From NCBI GenBank assembly GCA_030765065.1, contig CM060975.1, forward strand, positions 201,662,007 through 201,726,006: a DNA stretch of 64,000 bases, given 5' to 3'. The notes beneath the pieces were generated by a model. It was not told the DNA's origin and did not search any database. It was given only the letters and a program-made list of their open reading frames with translations. The stretch comes from Deroplatys truncata (taxonomy: Eukaryota; Arthropoda; Insecta; Mantodea; Mantidae). The translations under genes were made by a program, and so were the position numbers. The number at the start of each line of letters is the position of its first letter. Positions within the stretch are counted from its first letter, which is position 1. This document shows positions 1 to 11,068 of the stretch, piece by piece.

Positions 1-147
1 CCGTTGTATAACCTAGGAGATGAAGAGTTGCAGTAGTGCCCTCCGACCTCACGTGGGCTTCACCTATATCCACTTTCAGCAGCAAGTAGCTACCATTAAG
101 GAAATACTGGGGGAAACAATTATCTGCAGTTACCCCAGCTCTGCAAG
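1..147. other. unassigned sequence at window edge
   Basis: The 84-codon frame that runs through here continues into the S1 SINE and matches no family I recognise. I see no regulatory or RNA signal. Confidence 0.3.
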
Positions 148-385
148 AGTCATTCTCCGTGGTCTAGGGGTACCATGTTCTAGTTCACGGTCGCGGATTC
201 AAGCCCGGCGGGTGGTGATGGATTTTTTCGGCTTCCTTCGGAACGGAAATAAAGCCAGTGGTCCCGTGTCGTAGATTTACGGCACATAAAAGAACCTCAA
301 GCCTGATAAAGAGGCCTCTTGGCAAAATTTCCGGTCTGTCATGCCCAATATAAAATGAGACATAGTAGTTAAAGAGCGTCCATAA
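148..385 (+). repeat. SINE family S1, tRNA-derived
   Basis: The head is tRNA-like (TCTCCGTGGTCTAGGGGTAC as A-box region, GCGGATTCAAGCCCG as B-box region). It resembles Asp/Glu-type tRNAs. The body contains GATGGATTTTTTCGG, the short hairpin GGCTTCCTTCGGAA, GTAGATTTACGGCAC and a 3' part with GATAAAGAGGCCTC, and it ends in an A/T-rich TAAATAAA tail. The tail abuts the left end of an R1 copy. The TAAAAATCCTTAGCAT part of the S1 body seen in other copies is deleted here. Confidence 0.75.
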
Positions 386-1296
386 ATAAAAAAATCTGAT
401 GTGTTACATTCACACGACTTTCTCTACTCTTGTACAAACTATTTTTACAAACGCTTATTCTCCATCTACTTCATGTTAATCGAGATAAACATTTGCAGAG
501 TCTATCTTATTGCTAATTTTCTTGTAGATGTAAGGGGAAAATATATTTACAAGGGCAATATAGAAAAACAGTAGCCTTTAAGCACATACATATCTCTTAA
601 TAGCTGGTTGCTAGGTGCAGCACCATTTCCTTTGCCACAGATTAATACTCTTTGCATATCCAAGACAAAAAAATGAATAACGAATTCCCATTTGAGAAAA
701 TAAGTATCGAAAAAGTTTAGGGAATAACAAGCAATATCTCGAAAATGGTTCACTCAACAAAAAAAATGTAGGTATGACATAAATTGTGTATTTTAACGCG
801 ATCTACATTTTTTGTGTAGTAAAATTTTGCCTATCTCTTATGGTTTACCAGTTATGCAAAAATCGTTCACAATAAAGAATACTTTTGGAGACATTCCCAG
901 AAAATTCAAGATATACATTTTATTTGTCATGAAAATATCTTAAACATATGATATTTTAATCAAAATCGTTAGAGCCATTTTTGAGAAAACTAAAATTTTC
1001 GAAAAATGTTCTATGTAAAGCGTAATCTAGGGTGGGGGATTTTCTTGAAAACCTTCATGTCGCATCTCTGGAAGATACTGAACATAAGTACCAAGTTTGG
1101 TGTTTATCCGACTGTTCGTTTCTGAGTTATGCTGTTCACAGACACACACACACACACACGGACATGTTTCCAAAAATGCTTTTTATGGATTCAGGAGGTC
1201 TGAAAACATGTATTTCCGGTAAAATCTCGGTATCGAATTTTTGGGTGGAATACAATACTTTCCCTACTTACTATACGTAGTACAAAAAGTAAAAAT
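386..1296 (+). repeat. R1 repeat, near full length
   Basis: This copy starts AAAAAATCTGATGTGTTAC and ends in GTAAAAAT. The landmarks are in order: CTTTCTCTAC near the left, AATGGTTCACTCAAC, GTAGTAAAATTTTGCC, a TGGGGGATTTTCTTG segment, a short (CA)n at about 1141-1158, and CGGTATCGAATTTTTGGGTG at the right. It carries no reading frame conserved between copies. At about 910 bp it is one of the fuller copies. The right-end GTAGAGAAAGT is mutated to GTACAAAAAGT. Confidence 0.85.
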
Positions 1297-1684
1297 ACTG
1301 AAGCTCTGCGAGATAATTGGCAACGGAGTTAAGGTCATCGTTCGATTTCCAAATAAGTGTATTGATAGACTGCGCTTCCTAGGAGAAATTTTGAGGAATT
1401 TGAATACTATTTGCCGTCTTACATGGCATTGCATGGATGCATTCTGTAACTAAGGGGTTGAAAATAAAGATGGGTTAGGTTTTGAAAGACACGAATTATT
1501 TTCGCTGACACCTAAAAGCTAAATACCCCAAGTTTTGCTCAGATTGGTCAAATGCTGCAGGTTTGTAAATATCAGTACATACAGCATACTTTAGATATCC
1601 TATAATATTTTCGCCGAGTCCTATAGTGTAATTGCACAATTTTTTTCCTCGGTTGGCTAAATAGTGCAGTTCTCTATATGTCGT
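1297..1684. other. unassigned AT-rich spacer
   Basis: I see no gene, repeat family or regulatory motif that I can support. The open frame covering 1241-1453 starts inside R1 and looks incidental. Confidence 0.3.
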
Positions 1685-1955
1685 TCTCTGTGATCAGGGG
1701 GTACTATGCTAGCTTCTATTTCCCGAGGTTGCGGGTTCAAACCCGGCGGAAGACGATGGATTTTTTTCGGGCGTAAAAATCCTTAGCATGGCTTCCTTCG
1801 GAAGGAAAGTAAAGCCGTGGTCCCGTGTCGTAGAACTTCAAGCTTGATAAAGAGGCCTCTGAGCAAAATTTCTTGTCTTTCACGCTCAATATAGAATGGG
1901 ACACTAAGAACCATAGTAGTTAAAAGGTCCAAAAAATAAAGCTCAATTTCAATTC
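1685..1955 (+). repeat. SINE family S1, near full length
   Basis: The B-box-like GCGGGTTCAAACCCGGCGGA is nearly canonical. It is followed by GATGGATTTTTTTCGGGCG, TAAAAATCCTTAGCATGG, CTTCCTTCGGAAG, GTGGTCCCGTGTCGTAGA, GATAAAGAGGCCTCTGAGC and the 3' segment CAATATAGAATGGGACAC. It lacks the ATTTACGGCACGTAAAAGAA box between GTCGTAGA and AACTTCAAG. The tail is AAAAAATAAAGCTCAATTT. A-box bases are partly eroded. Confidence 0.75.
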
Positions 1956-2732
1956 TATATATAATCGGCCACGATATGAGTGCGCTTGGAGGAGGGTGCT
2001 GTTTTTGCTGGCACGTCAAGGTCTAGAGATCAGAGGAGAGTGAGAGGCAAGGCAATAGGGGAATGTACAGTGCAGGATGAAAGCAGTAGGTACTACATTT
2101 GCAGGCACCAGCCTCACTAGTAAATGCATCTCAGAACTGTGGATGTTTTCTTTACCTGACTTCTTTCCGCTCACTTGTTCCGTAACTATTTAGTTCCTCT
2201 TCCCACCGAGCGCACTCTTATTGTGACCGACAGTAGTTATGTATATGGGGTTGAAAATTAAGTTAAAGATGTATTTTAAAAACTGAAGGTACTGCAAGAC
2301 TGAGTGGTAGAAGTTGTGAGGTAACTTACGATTTCTGACAGGTCTTATAGTTGTACAGTATTTTAACCAAGTGGGATAAAAGAGCAGATATAAGTACTAA
2401 AAACATAGTATAATTTTTGAGACTGATAAGGTAGTTTATAATTTTCATTGGGTAAAACAATATAAGATACAAAGTTTAATCTAGATGCGTCAAAGAATAT
2501 TCATTTGTACACAAGGGATTAAAATTAAGAGTAAAGAAATTTTCGAAATTGCAAAGTAGCTTGTTTTTGCCAGATTCTTAAACCCTCGTACCGAAAATAC
2601 TCCGTGATAGCAATATTCAGAGAGTAATTCGGTGATACAAACGTGATACCTACAAAGTTTCAAAAGTGCACATTAATTTGAGACACTATTTAGATTTGTT
2701 ACAAAGTTACGACTGGGTCGCATGCCTGTAAG
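1956..2732. other. unassigned intergenic DNA
   Basis: A somewhat GC-richer patch (about 1975-2230) is followed by AT-rich DNA. I recognise no coding or repeat family here. Confidence 0.3.
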
Positions 2733-3955
2733 GAAAAATCTGATGTGTTACATTCACATGGCTTTCTCTATCCCCTATCGCTTATTAGTGGGCAGAAGAA
2801 TTAGTCTTACGAAATTTTTAATTTCCTACCACTCCATTTTAATCCGAATAAGCTTTTCCAGAAATAGCTACATTACACATTTTGTTATAGATAAAAAGGA
2901 ATAGTGCAGTCAAATGCTTTATAACTCGGCGCTATACATTGACCTTAAAATTACATACTCTTTCTATGACATTGCAAGAAACAACTGAAAATCGACAGGA
3001 ATGAAAGAATGGCTAAGTATTGCAAAATGCGAACCATTAATAATGGATCTCGGAAATGGTTTATACCACAAAAACATTGCTTGAAATAAATTGCGTGTTT
3101 TAAGGTGACCATCTTTTGTGTAGTACGACTCTATCGCTTACATTTACCAGATATACAAGATTATACAAAATTCCTTTCAAATGAAGAGAGCTTATAGGTA
3201 TTCCCAGAAAATTTAACATATAAATTTTGTCATATATTCTTCTTCCTCTTCACCTGTTTACCCTCTTCTTACGCAGGACTTACAAGCTAATGCCTGGGGT
3301 CAGACGCCTGTCGAGGTACAGAGGAACTCTGGATCGGAGAGAGTGAACAACCAGGGTGGGTGATCAGTCGACGCCCGTGGATGAAAGCGAGGAAGTAGAT
3401 GATAGATGTAGAGGGAGATGAATGACAGGAAAGGTGAAGATGGAGCACCGGTGGAATGAAATAGCGGGGAAAACCCGCCCAGACGCTGCTTTGTCCACCA
3501 CAAATCTTACATGTGAGTCCCTGGGATCGAACACGCCTTGGTGAGAGGCGAGCGGTCTAACCACTCCGTCACGGCGCCGCACAAAATATTTTTAATATAT
3601 ATTTTTAAAAAAATCGTTTGAGTCATTTTTGTAGAAAATCAACATTTTCGAAAAATGATCCATGTAAAGAGAGTTTGGGATGGGGGAGTTTTCTTGAAAA
3701 ATCTGTGTCGCATCTTTAGAAGGTACTGAATCTAAATACCAAGTTTGGCATTTATCCAATTACTTTTCGTTTTTTAGTTGTGCTGTTCACACACACATAC
3801 ACACACACACACACACTGAGACGATCTTTATCTAAACATACTTTTTTGGATTCAGAAGGCCTCACAACATATTTTCATGAAATCTCGGTATCAAATTTTT
3901 GGGTGGAATGCAATACCTTCTCTACCTAATAAGTACGTGGAGAGAAAGTAAAAAT
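2733..3955 (+). repeat. R1 repeat interrupted by SINE S5
   Basis: The left end is AAAAATCTGATGTGTTACAT and the right end GGAGAGAAAGTAAAAAT. The internal landmarks are diverged but in order. The element is split by an S5 SINE at about 3238-3592, and R1 resumes at AAAATATTTTTAATATAT. A (CA)n tract lies at about 3790-3816. Without the SINE the copy is about 870 bp. Confidence 0.8.
3238..3592 (-). repeat. SINE family S5, inserted in R1
   Basis: On the minus strand the head reads GCGGCGCCGTGACGGAGTGG then TTAGACCGCTCGCCTCTCAC, which is tRNA-like, with a weak B box around GTTCGATCCC. The body on the plus strand contains AAAACCCGCCCAGACGC and TTTGTCCACCACAAATC, and the 3' end contains CCTGTTTACCCTCTTCTTA. 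A second copy at 60581-60943 matches over its full length. Open frames on the minus strand here are shadows of the SINE. Confidence 0.75.
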
Positions 3956-5872
3956 AGTACACTTAGGCAAGGCGGGGGCTGTCCTTTGCAGCTTCAAGCG
4001 ATTGTACGATTACATCAAGCAAGAGTGTTGTTTCGAAACGAGTAAACCTTTTTGGAAATACGTAGTGTCATCAGTTAGGGGCTCACGTTGCAATGTCTCC
4101 ATAACAAAGACGTATAAATCACCAATACACATGCTTCTTTATTTCTTAGTTTTAATATGACATATGTGTCACAATAATGCCCTCGATCGCCAATTGGTTT
4201 TCTCATCTAGACAATAAAACTCACTCACAATTAGAGGAGTGATATGTACTCATGGTGTTAAACTGCCCATCCTTCCATTTCCACTCCAATCAGTGGAAGC
4301 GGCTAAGCCAGAGTCCGAAGTAGAGTAGTGGCGCTCTGAAGTGCTAATGCAACGGATACGTCGAGGAAAAGCACTGGAAAGTTTCTTCTCAAAATCTTCA
4401 ATGTATCCATATAACACAAGTCACGGGCATATTTATGGGTACCGTTACAGGGAAAGGTGTGGATAATCAGGAAGTAAAATAAAGTTATAATATTAAATAT
4501 AAATGTATAATATAGCATCCTGGAATATGATTGACAAAACCAGAGCGTTTATTCCAAATTATGTTTATTATTTAATACTTGTTAGGTATACTATTTGTTT
4601 CCATTCTTAATTGTATAGATGTGTTCTGAACCTATTAACTAAATTAAATAGAAAAGTAAGCTAAATTAAGATAATTCTGGTAGTCTCCATTACTACTACT
4701 GCTATCGGAAACAGCAGCTCTTATAGCTGGTGGCCAGTTGGAGTCTACTCCCCTTTAGTTTTAACCTAATTTAAACTTCTAATTAGTGGTACAGCAGTAA
4801 CCCGGAAGTGTAGAATGCTTCACACGTTCGGTGCCAGCATCCCGATCCAATCGTAAGGAATCCAAACTGCTCCTCAAACATTTAACATGTGCTTGTTGAA
4901 TACAAGCAAATGAATATGTTATACCTATATTTCCTTATTTATTTATTTTACTTGTCCAACGAAAGGGGAGAATAGAGCATACTAACTACAGATGTGGTTG
5001 AACAATATGAAATAATAGTAAAATAGATTACTAATATTAAATATATAAAAGCAATAGAACAAAATTGGAGCAATACAACATTAGGAAAATAATCACGAAT
5101 ATTGCCAATTTAAGCGATTTATCTATTTAGCCCCTGAAAAACGCATTCAGTCATGTGAGAGCACGGGCATCAATTAGTTACATTGGAGAGAGATTTTAAC
5201 TTCTTAATTGCGCGCACAGCAGTTTGAAATTTGGGTGAATACGTCTTTCTTCCGGCAAATCCCCCATTTATTAAAGGCGTTTAATTTTTTAAACGTTGTT
5301 TTCACAGCTGTTGTGTTGGACAGAATTAAGTTGGCAGTATGTGGATGTAAAACATTTGGAAAACTTTCCCATTCCCCAAGCTTGGCGCCTGAAGTTTTAT
5401 TAAACTGGATTTTTTAGAATGAGGAAAGTGTGGTGAAAAATTTCGTCCAGACACTAGCAGTGTCAGTGCTTCATAACACTAGCACAGTCAACTGCTGTTC
5501 AACAGTGCTGATTAGACAGTTGTCCATTAATTCTCTTTTATTTTCAGAATGGGCAATAGTTCATTTGCCGACATTTACCATTTTCGAGCCAAGAGAAGGA
5601 GCGTTTAATTTATAATGAGTACTGGAGACGTATTGTTTCCCTCATCTTCACGCGACACACATTCATCTGCCCGCCAGTCTGGCAGACGGGCATAGATACC
5701 AACTCGACAGACAGAAATAGCTGCCTGTCTCCCCTTTATACGTTTTCCACATCTCCCAAGAAATGGCACATCTTGATGTTGCCTCTTAGAGTCAATATTG
5801 CCAATCATACCAAGAGACTGAAATATACATGCATACGCATGTAAATCCACCTCTGCGTACTTTATATTACCT
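3956..5872. other. unassigned AT-rich DNA
   Basis: Nearly 2 kb contain no recognisable gene or repeat. Small frames at 4303-4518, 5208-5417, 5430-5615 and 5605-5850 match no family I know. Part of 4680-4880 is less AT-rich, with no assignable function. Confidence 0.3.
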
Positions 5873-6345
5873 TTTGATCTACCACACTATAATACGCGGA
5901 TTACACGGAACATAACGGAACTGTTATGGCATCTTCAGCGACTCATTATGAACCTACTCGGCGGGCGCGCGCAGCTACCCTATCGCTACAATCAAGTAAG
6001 CATTAACAAAACTTCAAACATTCCACTGGGATCCATTCCCCAGATAAACAATGAAATATGTGTATTTAAAACAAAATAAATTCTATTGATTGTAATTTTA
6101 ATATTCTGATAAACTGAGTTCATCTCCTTTGCTCCAATATGTGTTGCTTTCACGTTACCTGCAAAAAAAGCAATAAATACGGCCGAGATCAACAATGCTG
6201 CCGGGTTGCTCTACTCGCAAACACGCTCAAGGCTCCGCCATCAATGCTGTCATCCGATCAGTATTTAATTACACACAATTAACAAAGTATGATCTTTCTG
6301 TAAATACTCAAGTTTTGAAATTATGGTGTGGTGGGCCAAACATTG
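5873..6345. mobile_element. nonautonomous DNA transposon (M1), copy 1
   Basis: The left terminus GATCTACCACACTATAAT is complementary to the right terminus ATTATGGTGTGGTGGGCC. The same element lies at 40559-41010 with better-kept ends (GGTCGACCACACTATAAT and GTAGTGTGGTCGAAC). Shared internal blocks include TTCAGCGACTCATTATGA, GGGATCCATTCCC, TTTTAATATTCT and TTGCTTTCACGTTACCTGC. No transposase frame is present. The TIR sequence does not let me assign a superfamily. Confidence 0.6.
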
Positions 6346-6478
6346 TCGTATGCAACTGGATTATAATGGTAGTAATTAAGACACTCGTAGGAAAATTATG
6401 AAACTCGCTAACTCTCGTATCATAAGCATACTCGTTCTTAATTACTACCATTATAGTCTTGTTGCATAATATACTAAT
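6346..6478. mobile_element. short foldback MITE (M2), copy 1
   Basis: The arms are inverted: TTATAATGGTAGTAATTAAG at 6360-6379 and CTTAATTACTACCATTATAG at about 6437-6456, with further complementarity outward (ATGCAAC and GTTGCAT). It directly follows M1, and the same M1-M2 order recurs at 40.6-41.1 kb. It lies just upstream of the recombinase-like remnant. Confidence 0.55.
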
Positions 6479-6499
6479 TTTATACAGCTGACACTAAAA

Positions 6500-6830
6500 G
6501 TAGAGCTTTCAACATCTTATTTCTTGCGGTGGAGGCCTTGTATCGATTAATGTAATGACGGTTTATATGAATGATTCGGACAATGTATTCGGCAGATACA
6601 GAATAAATTTTACAAGCAGCGGAGAGAATTATGTTGGAATTGTTACCAAAGAAGTCGAGGAAAAAGTACGACGTTGCATAAAACAGATTTCTTCAATGGT
6701 GCAAGGTAAAAAACGTACAAAATAATTGCGCTGAAAATGTGTTGCTAGCATATTTTGAAGAAAAACGTAAAATATGGAAATCTTCAACATGATTTACTTT
6801 CGCTATAACCTTCTATATATTATAGAACGT
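6500..6830 (+). pseudogene. remnant of Crypton-type tyrosine recombinase
   Basis: Conceptual translation across stops and frameshifts gives fragments such as AENVLLAYFEEKRKIWKSST (about 6730-6789), preceded by a segment readable as NRFLQW-like. This resembles the N-terminal (SAM-like) core-binding region of the Crypton/KYRA-like tyrosine recombinases that are common in insect genomes. No catalytic R-H-R-Y region is visible. A paralogous fragment lies at 15117-15375. The family assignment rests on remembered family patterns, so it is moderate. Confidence 0.45.
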
Positions 6831-8905
6831 TAAGATCAAGTCAGCACTGGTGCTATGAAGGTCAAACAGCAATGAAGGCCAAATAACAATAGACTAGCGC
6901 TCATAATTTCACGTGTCCGAATGTATACGGCTATTTCCTACAAATGTTATATCTATACGTTATAGTTTAAGACTCAGGGCTGTCTAAAACAGTACTGTAT
7001 GACAACACATGTTAAGAATGATTTTATTTCGCTCGTAGGATTGCAACATTCGGCTTTCAGCCTCTTACACGAATTTTACTACTAGCAAAAAAGGACTACA
7101 CTTTTGACAATATCATAACTGTTTTCGACGTTAGTGCTTCTTGATCCAATTCCCGTTTATGCTGTCATGGTGGAAAGTTTAACTTCCTGCATTCTGTGCT
7201 AGTAATCCAATTTACGTATACTTGTTTTGCCTATTTTACTGCACGTATGCGCATGAACTATATTAAATCCTCTAACTGTTGCTATAATATTTATTATTGC
7301 AGATATGGAATATAATCATATTTGATAACTGAATTTTATCATTTAAATATTATCTGGATTTTTACTTCTTTCTAAGTATGAGGTAAAAGTTATTAATTTT
7401 TTAAAGGTCAATAACTTCGCATGGATAATCGATCGCCAGTTCGCACCAAGGTTAATGTTGGTAACCTTGTGAAACCACCATGTGCAACAGCTGTTAGTAA
7501 ATTAATACTTTTATCCACGTAAGTATTGTTTCTGTTAACCACCGTCGCCGAAAAAATAAGTAGTATGCAATATACACAAGTAATATACTCGACTTCGTCC
7601 CTTTTCAAACTCTTCCGCGTTTTCCAACGATGGACTTACCGCTTTGTATCACAATATTATAAGTGAACTCTTTTGTCTAACCATCGTGTTGGACAACGTT
7701 TCACTGCATTTAAAACACAGGATGGGATCTACAAGAAATTGTATTGTAATTACGAGACATGTTAATCCTTTTATGAGTTTGCACAGAAACACTGCATTAT
7801 TGTGAATATTTATATTCCTCTTCAAGGAGTGTTTTACCTAAGCACGAGGAACACTAAACTTAATGCGCATCGTTCAACCTCCAACTGAAATCATTCCTTA
7901 ATGCTGCGATTTTAACTGCAATCAGATGTGCTATTTCGGATGTAGTTCCCAAAATTAGCGTGTTAGTGATGGTTCAAAAAAAGGCGTTTTAATAGAATAC
8001 AATCATAATATTACTAAGAAGTGTATTAAATTAAAACTTTTCGGCAAATTAGAATATGCTCTATGCAGTCAGTTTATATTTATTAGTATCCTGATTATTC
8101 TTAACATTAAAAAAAAAAACGTTTTCATCGGATAACTTAGCCTATAGGCTAAGGTTGACGATTTCCAACATTAGATTTCTGCTCAAAACATCCAAAAGAA
8201 CTTTCTCGCTATAGGCGTCTAGACAATAGGCAGATAAAATATTGCTGTGTTAAATTCTGTAGTTCTATATACCTACCTACTCGGATTTCATACTACTAAT
8301 TTCGACAACAAACTTTGAGTTTGGGGAATCAATTATTTTCTGACTGGGTGGAATAATGCTCTGCGTTGCCAGGATCGTTTGGTCTGAGAGATAAGCGACT
8401 TTCGTCTTTCTTACGTAGGTTTTCCTTAACATTGTTTGTCAACACTGTTCATGAACAATGTTGGCCCACATTTTTATATGTTTATTAACAAAACCTCCTG
8501 CCGATGAACATTTTAGTGTGTTGTATAACATTTCTCCAATGTAAATGAAACGTTTCGTCAATCTTTGATATGTTTATTAACATTTATCACTGCGCATGCA
8601 CAGAAGTCTGATCGAAGTAGTTACGATATTGGTCGAACTGATTTACGATGCGCTACAAACCTCGACTTGAAACTTCAATCCATTTTGAAAATAAACTCGG
8701 AGCGGTCGGTAGAGAATATTTTTTCTCTAATTCAGTAATGTCAGAACTACATCCATTAATAGGACAATAAAGGTTCAGAATTTAAAGATAATTTAGAAAG
8801 TAATACTTACTTTGAACTTGTCGAAAAATTAATCACAGTTCAGAGGCCATAGAAGAAAGAAAGAAAGAAAAGAAAAACAAAAACCGGAGCCAGTTCTAAA
8901 AATAA
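6831..8905. other. unassigned AT-rich DNA
   Basis: I see no supported gene. Two copies of TATGTTTATTAACA occur about 95 bp apart (8477 and 8568 area), perhaps a decayed local duplication. Small frames such as 7408-7608 look incidental. Confidence 0.3.
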
Positions 8906-9120
8906 GCCGATAACAATCAGGTATAGGAATTTCTAAGCATTAAAGCCGGGACGAAAAGAAATGAAGTCGAATTGTTATTGAACTTTACGCAGTGACGTCG
9001 CAGATCGGTTGGCGTTTGCAGACAGCACTCACCAGACCGTGTTTACCTGCCCGTCAGTGACTCAGTCGCTGTTATTTATAAATATTGTTCCTATAGACAT
9101 ATGGTTTGAGTGTAAATCAC
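8906..9120 (+). mobile_element. diverged copy of MITE M3
   Basis: The core TTTACGCAGTGACG ... CACTCACCAGACCGTGTTTA then CCTGCCCGTCAG matches the reverse complement of the better-preserved element at 12653-12887. The left end (AATCAGGTATAGGAATTTC) weakly resembles the TIR of that copy. The right TIR is not convincing. Confidence 0.45.
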
Positions 9121-9150
9121 TTTAAGCTAACTGGTTTATGCCTGATGACG

Positions 9151-9166
9151 ATAATAATAATAATAA
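9151..9166 (+). repeat. (ATA)n microsatellite
   Basis: A short trinucleotide run, about five units. Confidence 0.8.
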
Positions 9167-9394
9167 ACAAAAATGGAACGAGGAATGTTTACGTTATAAA
9201 ATACTTCATATTTATCCGTGTGATGGTATCTACGGCAAGAGGAGGATTTTAGTAGATATAGCAGTAAGGATTATCCTCCTCATATCCATATTTTAACATT
9301 AACATATGATTTCAGTATAGGCAGGTTGCCTGTTAACAAAGTAACCCTGAAATTTGTTTATCAACACTGTTTATCCACTTCAATAAGGACCCAT

Positions 9395-9490
9395 CTTCAT
9401 GGGGATAAGGAAAAACCTCAGAAATAACTTTAACCAGGCTAATCATCCAAAACGAGGTAAGGCAGATGCACTAACCTCATGTCTCAGAGG
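9395..9490 (-). repeat. possible SINE fragment
   Basis: GGAAAAACCTCAGAAATAAC followed by TTAACCAGGCTAATC resembles the reverse of the post-head segment common in arthropod tRNA-SINEs. The adjacent GGCAGATGCACTAACCTCA could be a decayed tRNA head. Only one such copy is seen here. Confidence 0.3.
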
Positions 9491-10439
9491 TGGTTGTTAT
9501 TGATCACAAAATCAACTCACCGCCTTCCTTCTGCCACTATCATCGAAGGAGTACCGTTCAGTATTAATTCTAGTTACAGATCCTCGAGTTTAATAGGCAG
9601 CTACTAATAAACTATTTTAAATGCCACGTATTAAGTAGGATGTATTTCGAGTGCATGATGAACAACAGAAAATTCTGAATTTGCACATTCCTCTTCTGTA
9701 TTTACGGATTTGACGAGTGTGATATTTTGTCAAGGTGCAGTTTTTCACAGTGGCGTCTGCCTAGGTAAATGAGAAGAACAACATAAACCAGGACGAGGAG
9801 GTGGAGGTTGTCTCGATGTAGCTATTCTTGGACTGAAATAATGGATGCCACTCGACTACTTCTAAAGCTTCCGGAAGACAAAAGGCTAGGAATGTTTTTC
9901 TCATTCCGATAGCATAGCTGAAATCTCTACTTCATGACAATACTTTCTGATGGCAGTATATTTTTCTTACAATCTTTTAGACTCCCATTTTATTGCTTTT
10001 CTTTCCTCTTTTTCGTGTGTCGTTTGTTTTATGGTTTCATAAAAATTCGCATGTGCTCGCGCTTTATGTTCTGGTTATTTATTTCATGTAGATTAACTTT
10101 GGCTGGCAGCTCAAAAATTTTAAACATTTGCAAAAAAGAGAAAAGGGATACCTGTTATTGGTCTTACCCTACCTATATGAAACTATCAGTGTAAATTATT
10201 TCATTTCTAACGTTTGTAATTCTTTTGGTTTACCATTTAATTCCGATGAATACAGTCAATTTCAGAAGAGAGAACAGAAAGTTTACTGAAGTTGCAATAA
10301 TTAGGTGCATTACCGATTTTGAAACACTTACTTGTATCTATGATATTATCAAAATTTTCAAACATATGTATTTAGCATCAACATTTTCTAGTAATGGCTG
10401 CCACTTTTACTATTGAATATAAAGAATACCTACCTTATA
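9491..10439. other. unassigned DNA
   Basis: An 86-codon plus frame at 9934-10194 is rich in Phe/Leu/Cys because of T-rich sequence and matches no family I recognise. Nothing else can be supported. Confidence 0.25.
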
Positions 10440-10600
10440 GCTTAGGCGGTGGCGTCTGTGGCACGCATTCGGGAGGTCATAGTTTCAAACCCAAGTACCG
10501 GCCAATTTGACTGGGGTTTTTCGTAGTTTCCCCCAATCACCAGGTAAATCCTGGTTTGGAAATCGTGACACAAAGTTCAACCGAGAAAACAAAAGAAGTA
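10440..10600 (+). repeat. SINE family S4
   Basis: The tRNA-like head GGCGGTGGCGTCTGTGGCAC then CATTCGGGAGGTCATAGTTT with B box TTTCAAACCC is followed by GGGGTTTTTCGTAGTTTCCC, CAATCACCAGGTAAATCCTG and CGTGACACAAAGTTC. The same order occurs at 49620-49790. Confidence 0.65.
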
Positions 10601-10663
10601 TAAATAAAATACTGGATGATACACGAAGGCGATTGTATAACTAAGGCCGCCTATCTAGTATTA

Positions 10664-10666
<3 letters not shown>

Positions 10667-10713
<47 letters not shown>

Positions 10714-10756
10714 GTGTATGTATGTGTGTGTGTGTGTGTGCGCGCGCGCGCGCGCG
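10667..10756 (+). repeat. (GT)n then (GC)n microsatellite
   Basis: A long GT tract with two interruptions (GTGGTGTATGTATG) switches directly into an alternating CG run of about 16 bases. The frame at 10616-10804 is only a translation of this tract. Confidence 0.95.
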
Positions 10757-11037
10757 TCCACAGAATCGCAGTCACAAAAGCGCGCTTTCTGTCTAAATAA
10801 ATAACAAAGTGGTACAGGAAGGCAACTACACAGTTGAGATTGTTTACCCGATACTCACCGAATCTTTTCTATTAAAAAAACTTACAAGTAACCGCAGTGT
10901 TGGGACCTAGATCTTGAAGCGATATAAACTCAGTAAAAGAATTGCCATATAATAAATTATATTTAACAAATAATAAACTATGGATAGCTAGATAATAACG
11001 CAGTTTACATATTTTGACAGTGTGTCTTATGTAGGTA

Positions 11038-11068
11038 TATTATTATTATTATTATCATTATTATTATA
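11038..11068 (+). repeat. (ATT)n microsatellite
   Basis: About ten ATT/TTA units with one ATC interruption. Confidence 0.85.

Noticed and set aside
10616..10804. 62-codon frame rich in Cys and Val
   Set aside because: Translation of a (GT)n microsatellite.
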